Origin: Trematomus loennbergii | Taxonomy: Eukaryota; Chordata; Actinopteri; Perciformes; Nototheniidae | Length of the DNA: 64,000 nucleotides | Assembly: GCA_012861695.1 (NCBI GenBank) | Contig: JAAOOA010000329.1 | Location: 212,501-276,500 of the forward strand | Reading direction: 5' to 3' | Shown here: positions 47,008 to 60,564 of the stretch, piece after piece | Layout: each line of letters begins with the position of its first letter | Position numbering within the stretch: position 1 is the first letter of the stretch | The notes under the pieces: generated by a model | What the model saw: only the letters and a program-made list of their open reading frames with translations | Databases searched by the model: none | Told to the model about the DNA's origin: nothing | Program-made: the position numbers and the translations under genes

Positions 47008-47580
47008 ATGGAGGTGAGTATCATAGAAAGGAAAAAAGAGTGGCAAATAAATGAAGTGGGAATTAAAACGAATATGTATCTGAATGTAAAGTACTACAAT
47101 TACCTCAAAATGTACACAGATGGTTCTGAGAACAAGGAAGAGTGTGTTGGAGTTGGTATACACATCCCAGACTTTAAAATATCTATTTCAAAAAGAGCGT
47201 CTGATCAATTATCAGTGTACACAGCAGAAATGCTGGCAGTAATAATAGGATTACAGTGGGTTGAAGAGGTCAGACCAGATAGGGTGGTGGTATGCACAGA
47301 TTCATTGTCCATATTAAAAAGCATACCGTCAACAACTGCCAGAGAAGACATTCTCATAGAACTTAACCACAGCCTGTTAAGACTTCACAGAGGCGGTATG
47401 GATCTTCAGTTCTGCTGGGTGCCTGCACATGAGGGGGTTATTTTATTGTGATTGTAGTAATGTGTTTTTATTACATGTACAGCACTTTGGCTCGACCAAA
47501 AATCGCTTTTAAATGTGCTTTATAAATAAAACTTGATTTGATTTGATTTGATTTGAAAGGGAACGAGTGTGCTGATAAAT
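47008..47580 (+). pseudogene. LINE D RNase H domain
   Basis: KMYTDGSENKEECVGVGIHI carries the first catalytic Asp (TDGS), VYTAEMLAVIIGLQWVEEV the Glu, VVVCTDSLSILKSIP the second Asp, and FCWVPAHEGV the His. The sequence is interrupted at about 47438 by a foreign tail. After it, GNECADK supplies the last Asp, and a TGA follows at 47578, where related proteins have Trp. The fold is thus nearly complete but cannot be translated through. It would degrade the RNA strand during retrotransposition. Confidence 0.82.
47438..47557 (+). repeat. LINE/SINE 3' tail with (TTGATTTGA)n-type end
   Basis: Contains AGCACTTTGGCTCGACC, GTGCTTTATAAATAAAACTT then GATTTGATTTGATTTG. This is the 3' end of an L2-type LINE or a SINE that shares it, inserted in the RNase H codons between HEG and GNE. 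Confidence 0.8.
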
Positions 47581-48010
47581 GAGCAAAAAGTGCACGACAA
47601 CAGGAAATCACATTACAGTTCAACTTGGAGAAGGAGAAGGAAAAGCAGTCATTAAGAAGAAAGGGATGGAGATCTGGCAGAAAAGGTGGGAGAAAGACCA
47701 GAAAGGCAAAGAATATCATAAAGTTCAAAAGACAATTAATATTTATAAAGAAAGAAACAGAAGGGAGGAAATCATGATGGCTAGACTCAGACTGGATCAC
47801 ACAGCATTGAATGGTACTCTGTATGTCATGGGGAAAAGTGACAGTGACAAGTGTGGGAGCTGTGGAGTTAAAGAACATGTGGAACATATCTTATCACATT
47901 GTGACATCTATAAAGCTGAAAGAGAAGAGATGAAGTTTTAGAGGCGGAGAGGGAGAGGGGTTGGTGTTCTGGGAACAGAAGGAGAGGGAGCTTCCAGAAA
48001 GGCACTGTTT

Positions 48011-48530
48011 ACCTTTCTGAGGGAAACTGGGGTAGGACAAATAATTTAACATCAGGTCAGGAAAGATCATATATTTTTATTTTGTTATGTTTTATTTATT
48101 TTATGTTTTTTGTTGATTTTTTTTTTTTTTTTTTTAGATCATAGATAGATATGTCCATGAGTTAAGAGATGGAATGATATGATGATTCACAGGCCTAATG
48201 TCCATACATTTGTAACACTGTACACCAAACAAATCTCGGTTGGCAGCCCTGTGTAAAGTAAATAGAAAACGTAAACTAGCTGACTAGTAAGATAGATAGC
48301 AAACATTAGCTAGCTTGTGAAGTAGATAGCTAATGTTAGCAAGTTAGCTTGTTTGCTAATGCTCGCTAGCTAAATATCACAATTGCTCATTGGTATTGCA
48401 ATTACACTGCTTATGACTATACAAACTGTTGTGCATGTACACTTGTGTACAGTTTATTGTTGCTTGTGACTGCCACTTCACCAATATTTAATGACTACGT
48501 ACTTTTATAATGCTGCAACTTACTTTAACT
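48011..48530. other. Poly(T) run and a fragment of repeat family X
   Basis: A T run at about 48118-48136, then ACATTTGTAACACTGTACAC and GGTTGGCAGCCCTGT at 48207-48247, matching the outer parts of family X at 2428-2442 and 3399-3414. TAGCTAGC-rich after that. No gene. Confidence 0.5.
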
Positions 48531-48533
48531 TAA

Positions 48534-49022
48534 AGTGGACCTATCATGCTATATTTGAATAATATAGTGTAGGACCATACCTATATAAGGCATATTTATA
48601 CTTTTTTTTTTTCAAAATACCAAACAGATCATGCATTTTAGCCATGCCTCATTTTGCTCAATTTGACAATTTCTAGCTCTGTTTTAGCAAGGGCAGATTC
48701 AGTGAGAACAGCACCACCTACAGGCCTGGCATATGTACTACAGCGTCTCCAGCGCTTTGGAACGGCAATGGCCGTGGCTGTCTCCTCCTGATTGGTGGAG
48801 TTGGCCCAATAGCCGTAGCGCCACCGTCCTGACGTCAGGACAGTGTTCAAATCTGGATCAGTTTTTATCAGATCCATTGCAGCCCCTTTTTTAGAGATTT
48901 GGGTATGGAGGAAAATAGAGAGGGTTGTGTTTTCTGACACTTGGTGAGTTCCCTGGAACACCGGGGACACATATTCATGTATAAAAGACGTACAAAAGTG
49001 CATTTTGCATGATAGGTCCCCT
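48534..49022. mobile_element. TTAA-flanked MITE, complete copy
   Basis: AGTGGACCTATCATGC and GCATGATAGGTCCCCT ends between TTAA at 48530-48533 and 49023-49026. The interior matches 487-852 closely. 489 bp, noncoding; a 121-codon minus frame here is incidental and also appears in the other copy. Confidence 0.9.
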
Positions 49023-49026
49023 TTAA

Positions 49027-49714
49027 TATTTTCGCATTTTATGTATTTGACTTTTTATCTACAGTGTCTCCTGCTGTTACAATTTTATTTTGCTGTGGGA
49101 GGAATAACATATAGTTTACTCTGAGTCTGACAATGTTTAAATTCAGGTTTGAATGGCTGTTGTGTAGAAAAAACTGTCGGAAATACACGTAAATAATTTC
49201 AGATCTACAATATCTTTTAAAAACATCACATTTTAACACAAAATAAATCGTAAATAGAGGAATTTGAAGCCATTTCCAGATCTGTCGCTATGACTACAGA
49301 CGCTGCACTTTAAATTGGATCTACATTGAGGTGTTTAAATAGCATGAATCTTTACAGACAGAGCGAGGTGAGGAAAGGAGACAGGAAGTGGGACGATTAG
49401 AGGCTTTGTCGTGTCTTCTGGGAGTCCAGATCAATCATCCTTTATTGAGAAGGCATAAGGCGGCAGGTTAATAAGGAAGAGGGCGAGACGCAGGAGGTCG
49501 ATATCACAAAGAAGAACAGCCGCCGTCTCTTCGTTAGAGACTGAAACCTGAGCAGTGAAGCAGTTCAGGTTCAAAACCCTCGAGACGACGCCTTCATCGA
49601 CTGAGCGGAAACCTGTGATCTGCTCTAAATGCATCGTGTTCTTTTGGTTACATGCTTTCTTCTTTTTCACTGTTGCTTGTTGTGGAAATATTGTACAGAA
49701 AATAATAGCATTAT
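49027..49714. other. Unique-looking sequence, possible small minus-strand exon
   Basis: Mostly unassigned. A minus-strand frame at 49431-49670 (79 codons, MHLEQITGFRSVDEGVVSRV onward) has balanced composition and is not obviously a repeat, but I recognise no domain and see no convincing splice context. Confidence 0.25.
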
Positions 49715-51723
49715 GCAGAATGTAACTAAGTACATTTACTCAAGTACTGTCCTTAAGTACAATTTTGAGATACACTTTTGAGATAGTTGTACTTTACTTG
49801 AGTATTTCCATTTTATGTAACTGTGTACTTCTACTCCACTACAATCAGAGGTAAATGGTGTACTTTTACTCTTAAATCAGACTTTAGTTCCACCTGGAGT
49901 AAATCCACAAGCTACCCTGCAGTATACAAAGTCATTCAAACTAGCTGCACCTTTACCAGCTTTGAGAACACTTTCATGATCAATCATTATAAAACATATC
50001 ATATATATTATTCTGAAATGGACCAATCTGCACAATGACTACTTTTACTGTCGCTACTTTCACTATATTTTGATGAGAATACTTTTCTACTTTTACTTGA
50101 GGAACATTTTGAATGCAGGACTTTTACTGTAACAGAGTATTCCTACACTCTGGTACTTTTACTCAAGTACAAGATCTGAGTACTTCTACTTTTACTCAAG
50201 TACAATATCTGAGTACTTTTACTTTTACTCAAGTACAAGCTCTGAGTACTTCTACTTTTACTCAAGAACAAGATCTGAGTTCTTCTACTTTTACTCAAGT
50301 ACAAGCTCTGAGTACTTCTACTTTTACTCAAGAACAAGATCTGAGTACTTTTACTTTTACTCAAGTACAAGCTCTGAGTACTTCTACTTTTACTCAAGTA
50401 CAAGCTCTGAGTACTTCTACTTTTACTCAAGAACAAGATCTGAGTACTTTTACTTTTACTCAAGTACAAGCTCTGAGTACTTCTACTTTTACTCAAGTAC
50501 AAGCTCTGAGTACTTCTACTTTTACTCAAGTACAAGCTCCGAGTACTTCTACTTTTACTCAAGTACAAGCTCTGAGTACTTCTACTTTTACTCAAGTACA
50601 AGCTCTGAGTACTTCTACTTTTACTCAAGTACAAGATCTGAGTACTTCTACTTTTACTCAAGTACAAGCTCTGAGTACTTCTACTTTTACTCAAGCACAA
50701 GCTCTGAGTACTTCTACTTTTACTCAAGTACAAGCTCCGAGTACTTCTCCTTTTACTCAAGTACAAGATCTGAGTACTTCTACTTTTACTCAAGTACAAG
50801 GTCTGAGTACTTCTACTTTTACTCAAGAACAAGATCTGAGTACTTCTACTTTTACTCAAGTACAAGATCTGAGTACTTCTACTTTTACTCAAGTACAAGA
50901 TCTGAGTACTTCTACTTTTACTCAAGTACAAGATCGGGGTACTTTTACTCAAGTACAAGATCTGAGTACTTCTACTTTTACTCAAGTACAAGATCTGGTA
51001 CTTTTACTTTTACTCAAGTACAATATCTGAGTACTTCTACTTTTACTCAAGTACAAGGTCTGAGTACTTCTACTTTTACTCAAGTACAAGATCTGAGTAC
51101 TTCTACTTTTGCTCAAGTACAAGATCTGAGTACTTCTACTTTTACTCAAGTACAAGATCTGAGTACTTCTACTTTTGCTCAAGTACAAGATCTGAGTACT
51201 TCTACTTTTACTCAAGTACAAGATCTGAGTACTTCTACTTTTACTCAAGTACAAGATCTGAGTACTTTTACTTTTACTCAAGTACAAGATCTGAGTACTT
51301 CTACTTTTACTCAAGTACAAGGTCTGAGTACTTCTACTTTTACTCAAGTACAAGATCTGAGTACTTCTACTTTTGCTCAAGTACAAGATCTGAGTACTTC
51401 TACTTTTACTCAAGTACAAGATCTGAGTACTTCTACTTTTACTCAAGTACAAGATCTGGGTACTTTTACTCAAGTACAAGGTCTGAGTACTTCTACTTTT
51501 ACTCAAGTACAAGATCTGGGTACTTTTACTCAAGTACAAGGTCTGAGTACTTCTACTTTTACTCAAGTACAAGATCTGGGTACTTTTACTCAAGTACAAG
51601 ATCTGAGTACTTCTACTTTTACTAAAGTACAAGATCTGAGTACTTCTACTTTTACTCAAGAACAAGATCTGAGTACTTCTACTTTTGCTAAAGTACAGAA
51701 TCAGAATACTTCTCCCACCTCTG
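49715..51723. mobile_element. hAT-like MITE massively expanded by an internal array
   Basis: It starts near GTAACTAAGTACATTTACTC and has TACTTGAGTATTTCCATTTT and ACTGTGTACTTCTACTCCAC, text common to a widespread fish element, and ends CTCCCACCTCTG (reverse complement CAGAGGTGGGAG, a hAT-like end). The left terminus and target duplication were not identified. Confidence 0.6.
50150..51712. repeat. 33-bp minisatellite, about 47 copies
   Basis: The unit is ACTTTTACTCAAGTACAAGA followed by TCTGAGTACTTCT, with variants (AAGCTC, AAGGTC, GAACAAG, and shortened GGGTACTTTTACTC units). A multiple of three keeps frames open: STSTFTQVQDL repeats on plus and SKSRSTQILYL on minus. These are not genes. Confidence 0.98.
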
Positions 51724-52590
<867 letters not shown>

Positions 52591-52700
52591 CAGAGAGTGT
52601 CAGGAGGTCACAGGGGTTTGAATCACATATTTCAGTCCAAGGAATGACTTATCAAAGCTTTACAGATTAATGGAGAAGAAAATAAGAGTGGTGGTCCTTA

Positions 52701-53486
52701 TGCTCCGTTCACACCGGACGCGATGCGAATATTCGCGAATAATCGCTCGAGTTTCACCGCGGCTGCCAGCTGTGTTTACTCGCATCATTCAAACAAGACG
52801 CGCTGGCTCGGGAGATACAACTACAACAAAAATGAACATATTTTACCGTGATTAAATTGTAATACACGTTTCTAAATGATGCCGAAGTAACAACATACTG
52901 ATACCGGTTAGTAACAACCATGAATTAATGCTTTGACAAGTCTGCAGACAGACGGCAGGCGAAACACCTTTTAAAATGCTTGTTTTCTGAATGAAGATCG
53001 TGTCGACCAGGCTAAGCTAACGTTGTATATGCTCATTCCACACTCATAACAACGGCCTACAGACATAAATAAACTAGCGACTGTATTCACCATGACACAG
53101 ACAGTCTGTGGTTTGTACTTGTTTAACTTTTGTCCAGTTTCTGAACAGATATGAGGAGCTGTGAGCTCTGTGTGCTAACTGCTAACAGCTAACGGCTGAG
53201 GTTTTCTGGTTGAACGTCAGTGACGGCAGGCTGAGATCCTCACAGCTGATTGGCTTCCGCGAGAACGCGTCACGTGAATTTGACGCTCGAGTTGAAAAAA
53301 TTGAACTCTCGCGTTTAACGCGGCACCGTTCAATCGCCTCAATCGCGTGATTCGCGCTGCGTCCACCGCTTCATGCGCGCCGTCGGAGCGAATTCACGTC
53401 TGTCCGCGTCTGTCCGCGTCTCTGCATTCACTTTACATGTAATCGCGCCGCCCCAACATCGCATCGCGTCCGGTGTGAACGCAGCA
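52701..53486. mobile_element. DNA element with ends of about 26 bp, Harbinger-like
   Basis: The left end TGCTCCGTTCACACCGGACG and the right end (reverse complement) TGCTGCGTTCACACCGGACG are inverted repeats continuing CGATGC. They are flanked by TTA on the left and TAA on the right, so a TWA-type target is suggested but not exact. The interior includes the repeat shared with 37386-37700. Noncoding. Confidence 0.7.
52881..53205. repeat. Interspersed repeat, copy 2
   Basis: Same order of words as 37386-37700, such as GCCGAAGTAACAACATACTG and GAACAGATATGAGGAGCTGT. It lies inside the DNA element 52701-53486. Confidence 0.8.
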
Positions 53487-53489
53487 TAA

Positions 53490-55174
53490 AACCTGGAATT
53501 GAGCATTTTAGCACTTCCTGTTCCCTGATCTCAAAGTCGAAACAGTTTTTATTAACATGTTTTTAGGTGAAATAAGGTCTGTTGTTGTTAACACAAGCTG
53601 AAGATATTTTGTTCTGCGACATCAAAAACCACCAGTAAATACTGACTGGTGAGTCTAAATCTAAACCTGCGTTATTTATACTTGCCAAAAGGGGCAACTC
53701 TACTGGCTGTAAGTGTATACAAGTACAACAGAGAAACACCCCATTTTTTCGCTTGATTAATTTTCTTAGTGCCAAAATGTCAAATATGATGCCTCAAAAC
53801 TGTAGTCTTCAACCAATGGGTGTTGTCTTTGTGAGTATAAATCTGGTAACACTTTATATTAAGGAAAGGTACACATATTCACCATAACTAGTTGTTAATT
53901 AACATGCATATTAGCAATATATTGGCTCTTTATTAGTCATTATAAAACACTTATATAAATGCCTTATTCTACATGACCATATTCTACAAGTACTAGACCA
54001 TTAGTTAAAAGTTTGTCCTTAATACCCTCTAATTAGTGCTTATTTAATGCAAGTAAGGACGTCGTTGTACACGAGTTTTGGGTTTTATATGCTCAATATG
54101 GGCCTAATAAGGCATTCTCTCATAACACCTGACAAATATGGTATATTCTTATGTAACAAGACATGAAACTACGAGTGTTAATTGTGTTAAAATAACTCAA
54201 AATGACGAATTTCTAACTCAGAATATGTTCCCTATTTTTAAAGTGAAGTCTTTTGGTTCATAACCAATAAGCTGGTAGTTTGACTCTAATATGTTAATGA
54301 ACAACTAGTTGACGGTGAATAAGTGTAACCTTAATTTAAAGTTTAACCATAAATCTTAATAAAGTCTATGGTAACTATCCATGAGTTTGAAGTACTGTTT
54401 AGATAAAGAAACTGTTTAGATAAACAAACTGTTTAGATAAAGAAACACTTTATTGGATGATAATGAGCAAGGATTTTGTCCATACTGTTGTTTTCACTTT
54501 TAACTTGAGTTTGATTTAATGTAAATAGTATGTGCAAAGTTTGAAGGACTTTTGCAAAGGAATAAACTTTGTGGATTACTTTGCATACAGAAAAACTCTC
54601 TCGTTTACAGACCATCAATCGTCCTGTTCTCCAACATTTCCATCCAAGCTTTGTTTTTTCATTAAATCTGACTTTAATATCTGAGGGCTGAACATCCCAA
54701 CAGGGTGAAATCAGACCATCGGCCTCATTTAACAGCAATTGCCTTTGTCATGATTACAGACTTAACGTCTCACTTTGCAATCACACCACGCAGCAGACAC
54801 ATCCAGTTCTCACAGGATATGTTCTGGGTTATTTATACAGATATGAGGGGGAGGTTTGAGAGATTAACAGGAAGATTTACCCTTATTTCTGCATCATTTA
54901 TGAGCTGTCTGGTACACGGAGTCGGCTTCATTAATTCCTGTCACTGTTTTTTCTTGTATTTGAAGAGAATGTTAATGTGAATGGAGAATGAAATTAAAGA
55001 AGTCAATCAGGTGTCTAGTTGTCAGCTGTGTTTAAATATGAACTCCTGAATTCAAAGCACTTATGTTCAAATATTCGGATGAGTTTGTTTAAAATGGAGA
55101 ATTGTTTCCCTCCAGTTTCAAAATTCACCTCGTTCTGAGAAGAATTGAATCCCAATGTCACGCCACAAAATATA
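53490..55174. other. No gene seen; part may be conserved noncoding DNA
   Basis: 53840-54400 is AT-rich with a TTATTAGTCATTATAAA-type composition. A triplicate AACTGTTTAGATAAA occurs at 54395-54445. 54720-54960 (CAGCAATTGCCTTTGTCATG, GATTACAGACTTAACGTCTC) looks unique and balanced, and I cannot tell whether it is conserved. Confidence 0.3.
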
Positions 55175-55177
55175 ACC

Positions 55178-56455
55178 TTTTAAAGTAGAGACACTACATA
55201 CTGATATACACCTGAACATCAGCAGGAGAGGACTCTTTAAAGTAGAGACACTACATACTGATATACACCTGAACATCAGCAGGAGAGGACTCTTTAAAGT
55301 AGAGACACTACATACTGATATACACCTGAACATCAGCAGGAGAGGACTCTTTAAAGTAGAGACACTACATACTGATATACACCTGAACATCAGCAGGAGA
55401 GGACTCTTTAAAGTAGACACTACATACTGATATACACCTGAACATCAGCAGGAGAGGACTCTTTAAAGTAGAGACACTACATACTGATATACACCTGAAC
55501 ATCAGGAGGAGAGGACTCTTTAAAGTAGAGACACTACATACTGATATACACCTGAACATCAGCAAGAGAGGACTCTTTAAAGTAGAGACACTACATACTG
55601 ATATACACCTGGACATCAGCAGGAGAGGACTCTTTAAAGTAGAGACACTACATACTGATATACACCTGAACATCAGCAGGAGAGGACTCTTTAAAGTAGA
55701 GACACTACATACTGATATACACCTGAACATCAGCAGGAGAGGACTCTTTAAAGTAGAGACACTACATACTGATATACACCTGAACATCAGCAGGAGAGGA
55801 CTCTTTAAAGTAGAGACACTACATACTGATATACACCTGAACATCAGCAGGAGAGGACTCTTTAAAGTAGAGACACTACATACTGATATACACCTGAACA
55901 TCAGCAGGAGAGGACTCTTTAAAGTAGAGACACTACATACTGATATACACCTGAACATCAGCAGGAGAGGACTCTTTAAAGTAGAGACAATACATACTGA
56001 TATACACCTGAACATCAGCAGGAGAGGACTCTTTAAAGTAGAGACACTACATACTGATATACACCTGAACATCAGCAGGAGAGGACTCTTTAAAGTAGAG
56101 ACACTACCTACTGATATACACCTGAACATCAGCAGGAGAGGACTCTTTAAAGTAGAGACACTACATACTGATATACACCTGAACATCAGCAGGAGAGGAC
56201 TCTTTAAAGTAGAGACACTACATACTGATATACACCTGAACATCAGCAGGAGAGGACTCTTTAAAGTAGAGACACTACATACTGATATACACCTGAACAT
56301 CAGCAGGAGAGAACTCTTTAAAGTAGAGACACTACATACTGATATACACCTGGACATCAGCAGGAGAGGACTCTTTAAAGTAGAGACACTACATACTGAT
56401 ATACACCTGAACATCAGCAGGAGAGAACTCTTTAAAGTAGAGACACTACATACTG
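55178..56455. repeat. 57-bp minisatellite, about 22 copies (left array)
   Basis: The unit is CTTTAAAGTAGAGACACTAC, ATACTGATATACACCTGAAC, ATCAGCAGGAGAGGACT. Variation is low. The 349-codon minus frame is the repeat translated as a 19-residue period. The reverse-orientation array lies at 61797-62385. Confidence 0.98.
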
Positions 56456-56569
56456 AATTTACAGGTTGAATCAGATCAAACTCAGCACAGCTTTCACATT
56501 TAACTCCATGAACTCTTTAATCTCTCTCATTTGTTTTCCACCTCTCTATTGTTGTCTCCATTCAGACAG
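56456..56569. repeat. Inner flank of the left 57-bp array, inverted at 61683-61796
   Basis: AACTCCATGAACTCTTTAAT, TTTGTTTTCCACCTCTCT and TTGTCTCCATTCAGACAGAG here match, in reverse complement, CTCTGTCTGAATGG, AGAGAGGTGGAAAACAAA and CATTAAAGAGTTCATGGAGT at 61683-61750. Confidence 0.88.
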
Positions 56570-57129
56570 AGTGTCTCTTCATGTTATTGTTTTTACTTTT
56601 TACACAATGTAAGAAAGGACCATTTTCACACATGTCTGAAAAAGTATAATACGCTAAAGTAAAAGACCCAATTCTAACCTAAAAACGGACAGAATCACGT
56701 ACTGTACTTTGATGCACGTTTCTGCGTAATCTAAGTGCGGTTTTCAAAACATTATAAGCACTTTATGCAGAATGTTTCACAAGTTTTCATTTCTGCAGAC
56801 TTTCCCTGAGGGGATTACCCAGAGTTCAAAGATTAATGACGTCAAACACAGGATTTGACAGAGGAAGCCCAGAGGTGAAAAAGACTTAACACCTTTAGAG
56901 GAGCTTTTAGTGGATTTATCCATCTGATGTTCCACTGAGAGCCGTCAAATGCAAAGTCTGTTTTAAAAGGAGTTCTTGTGAATTAATAATAAGGATTTAT
57001 TAAGGAAGGTTCATTATGAAGAAAGGTAGGAAGGTTTTTAGCCTTGATTTAAAAGAACTTGGTTGATCAAATACATTTTTTGCAGCTGCTTATTGATTTG
57101 GTTTGGAATAGGAGTAAGAGATATGTTTC
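56570..57129. other. No gene seen
   Basis: Unassigned; 56795-56880 looks unique. No domain-bearing frame. Confidence 0.35.
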
Positions 57130-57132
57130 TTA

Positions 57133-57765
57133 GGCCCCGTCCACACGGAGACGAAACGGAGACGAAACGGAGACGAAAACGAATCGAAGTCGTTTTCAAA
57201 AAAGTCTTCCGTCCACACGAAAACGCTCGAAACCGCTGGAGACGCTGTAGTACATATGCCGGGCCTGCAAGTGGCGCTGTACTTCCGCCACAAAATACAC
57301 CAAAAGCAGCGAATAAGACCGATGATGATTATTATTATTATTTTAATCATATTATATTATATTATATTATTATTGTTGCTGATGGTTGTGGTAGAGGAGC
57401 TGTAGATTTTGCACTAACATCTGTAGCATGGTCAGTAGTGTCCGGAGCACGAACGCAACCCTGTGATCCGCCATTGTTGTTGTTGTTGTTGGTGAAACAC
57501 ATCAGCAGTGACGCGGGGTGAGCAGGAGAGGTGGGGAGAGGCGGGGCTATGGCGTCATCGTTTTCAGGAGATGATCGTATAGGGCGTACACACGGAGCCG
57601 CAAGCGTTTCGTCCTCAGACCTCCCCACTTTGGGAGCCGTAATCAAAGTGTATCGTTTTCGGGCTCCGAATCCGCGGCTCCGTGTCGGCCTCGTGTGGAC
57701 GAACCGTCTATACGATAGAGAACGTTAGCGGATTCATCTGATATCGTCTCCGTGTGGACGGGGCC
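57133..57765. mobile_element. PIF/Harbinger-like MITE
   Basis: Ends GGCCCCGTCCACACGGAGAC and (right, reverse complement) the same 20 bases, continuing GA. TTA is on both sides (57130-57132 and 57766-57768), the 3-bp target of Harbinger elements. 633 bp, noncoding; short frames inside are incidental. Confidence 0.9.
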
Positions 57766-57848
57766 TTAGTTTGAGAGTCGATCACATTTCTGAAAGAGTC
57801 CTGCACTGTGACCTAAGTTTTTCATTGCCATATCTACACTGTTGCTAA

Positions 57849-58667
57849 CAAGGGTGTGACTTTGGTTTGAGAAGTGGGGGGGACACAAAACAGGGGGTCC
57901 TCCGCAATGAAACATTTTCTCGATTTAATTCCATTTCCTGCCTTTCTACAAATATATTAGGGACTATAGTGTTAACAAATCCAAGAAAAATGTGTAGTGT
58001 ATATAATGAGTGTGCACACTTATCTAGTATCCTATCCATGTGAACCTGTTTTACGACAGGAGAGAGCTCTCCCTCTCCTTATTGTTGAAACAGCTTCTAA
58101 TCTCCGTTAGCTCCGGGCTAGCACCAGATGCTAACAACAACCCACGTAACTCTCTCAGTCTCTCTCTCTGTCTCTCTGTCTCTCTCTCTATATATATTTG
58201 TCTGTCTCTCTCTCACTCTCTCAAAGTCCGACAGGAAAGAGCTCTCCCTCTCCTTATTGTTGAAACAGCTACTAATCTCCGTTAGCTCCGGGCTAGCACC
58301 AGATGCTAACAACAACCCACGTAACTCTCTCTGTCTCTCGCTCTCTATATATTTGTCTGTCTCTCTCTCAGTCTCTCAAAGTCCGACAGGAAAGAGCTCT
58401 CCCTCTCCTTATTGTTGAAACAGCTACTAATCTCCGTTAGCTCAGAGCTAGCACCAAATGCTAACAACAACCCCCTCTCTCTCTCTTTCTATCTCTCTCT
58501 CACAAGATGCGCTCGTGCCACACACACACAGACGCTCCTCCTTGACGATGACCGCTTGCGTAAAAAAAAAATAATAAACACATTTAAAAAGTGGGGGGGA
58601 CACAAATGGGATTTTGAAAAGTGGGGGGGACATGTCCCCCCTGTCCCCAGTGGAAATTACGCCCATG
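57849..58667. mobile_element. hAT-like MITE with three internal repeats
   Basis: Starts CAAGGGTGTGAC and ends GTAATTTCC-type text read minus (reverse complement start CATGGGCGTAAT). A perfect 8-bp duplication GTTGCTAA lies at 57841-57848 and 58668-58675. GTGGGGGGGACAC words are at both subtermini. 819 bp, noncoding. Confidence 0.88.
58056..58480. repeat. Three tandem copies of a 150-190-bp unit
   Basis: Each unit has GACAGGA-AGAGCTCTCCCTC, CTCCTTATTGTTGAAACAGC, AATCTCCGTTAGCTC, GCTAGCACCAGATGCTAACA and a CTCT run. Inside the hAT-like element. Confidence 0.9.
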
Positions 58668-58675
58668 GTTGCTAA

Positions 58676-60031
<1,356 letters not shown>

Positions 60032-60564
60032 TGTTAGAAATTAAAATCAATGTTTTATGGCATAATTTAGTTTAAACATTCCGTCAGCTTAAAAGCAGTT
60101 TTATTCTGAAAATCCTTCATTTCCGGTTAGCATTAGCATGTGGCTAACGTTTTGAAACCGTGAATTGAAGGTGAAATGACATGTGATGTTGTACACTAAA
60201 CACACTGGGATTAGCACTCATTTATTGACGCTGAATAACGTTTATCAGGGAATGTTTAAATAACCACAGACACCAGAAGGATGTAATTTAGCAACAAAAA
60301 AAGGCAGGAATTGCATTGGACCCGCCCCCCCGACGACGCTGGCCAATAGGAGAAGACCTCAGATGACAACAGGAAGACCAAGCCAAGAATCAGGAGTTCT
60401 CGCCTCCTGACCTGGGCTGACCAACACATGGGAAGAGTGTCTCCGCTTGCAATTTCATTTGTAAACCACCGCATCTTTTGTGTAATTAAATGCTGTTAAC
60501 TTTTATAAGCTTGCCTTGACTCTTTTCAGTCTCTCCTGCTCTCGGGGTTCAAGAATATCTAACA
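60032..60564. mobile_element. Solo LTR inside an RTE-like relic
   Basis: Starts TGTTAGAAATTAAAATC and ends AGAATATCTAACA (TG...CA) with the 4-bp direct repeat ATAT on both sides (60028-60031 and 60565-60568). It carries GTGTAATTAAATGCTGTTAA (possible ATTAAA poly(A) signal) and TTGACTCTTTTCAGTCTCTC near the end, an LTR-like layout in plus orientation. About 533 bp; no internal genes. Confidence 0.8.

Larger units (their letters stand above)
45022..48010 (+). mobile_element. LINE D, I-clade-like retrotransposon with RNase H, degraded
   Basis: Plus-strand frames give KVVPWWNEECSRAIKERDDA (connector), FDIEKAYDSMWREG, NWVRAFLTDRTFRVKVG, ENGIPKG and LYADDGY (RT palm; near 45585-46260), FKYLGLWFD-type thumb text at about 46450, ERIQYKALRLCIGAI-like text near 46680, an RNase H domain (47100-47580), then CGVKEHVEHILSHC near 47855. 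RT followed by RNase H is characteristic of I/Nimb-type LINEs. The 5' part is missing and stops are frequent. It is interrupted by a TTAA MITE and by an L2-type tail. Confidence 0.8.

Noticed and set aside
50113..51665. Frames of 305, 282 and 227 codons with 11-residue repeats on both strands
   Set aside because: Translation of a 33-bp minisatellite; open on both strands, no signal peptide or flanking gene structure.
55118..56414. Minus frames of 100 and 349 codons with a 19-residue period (STLKSPLLLMFRCISV)
   Set aside because: Product of the 57-bp array, which also occurs inverted at 61797-62385.
57063..57728. Frames of 86-152 codons around 57.1-57.7 kb
   Set aside because: They run through a Harbinger-like MITE with complete ends and TTA duplications.
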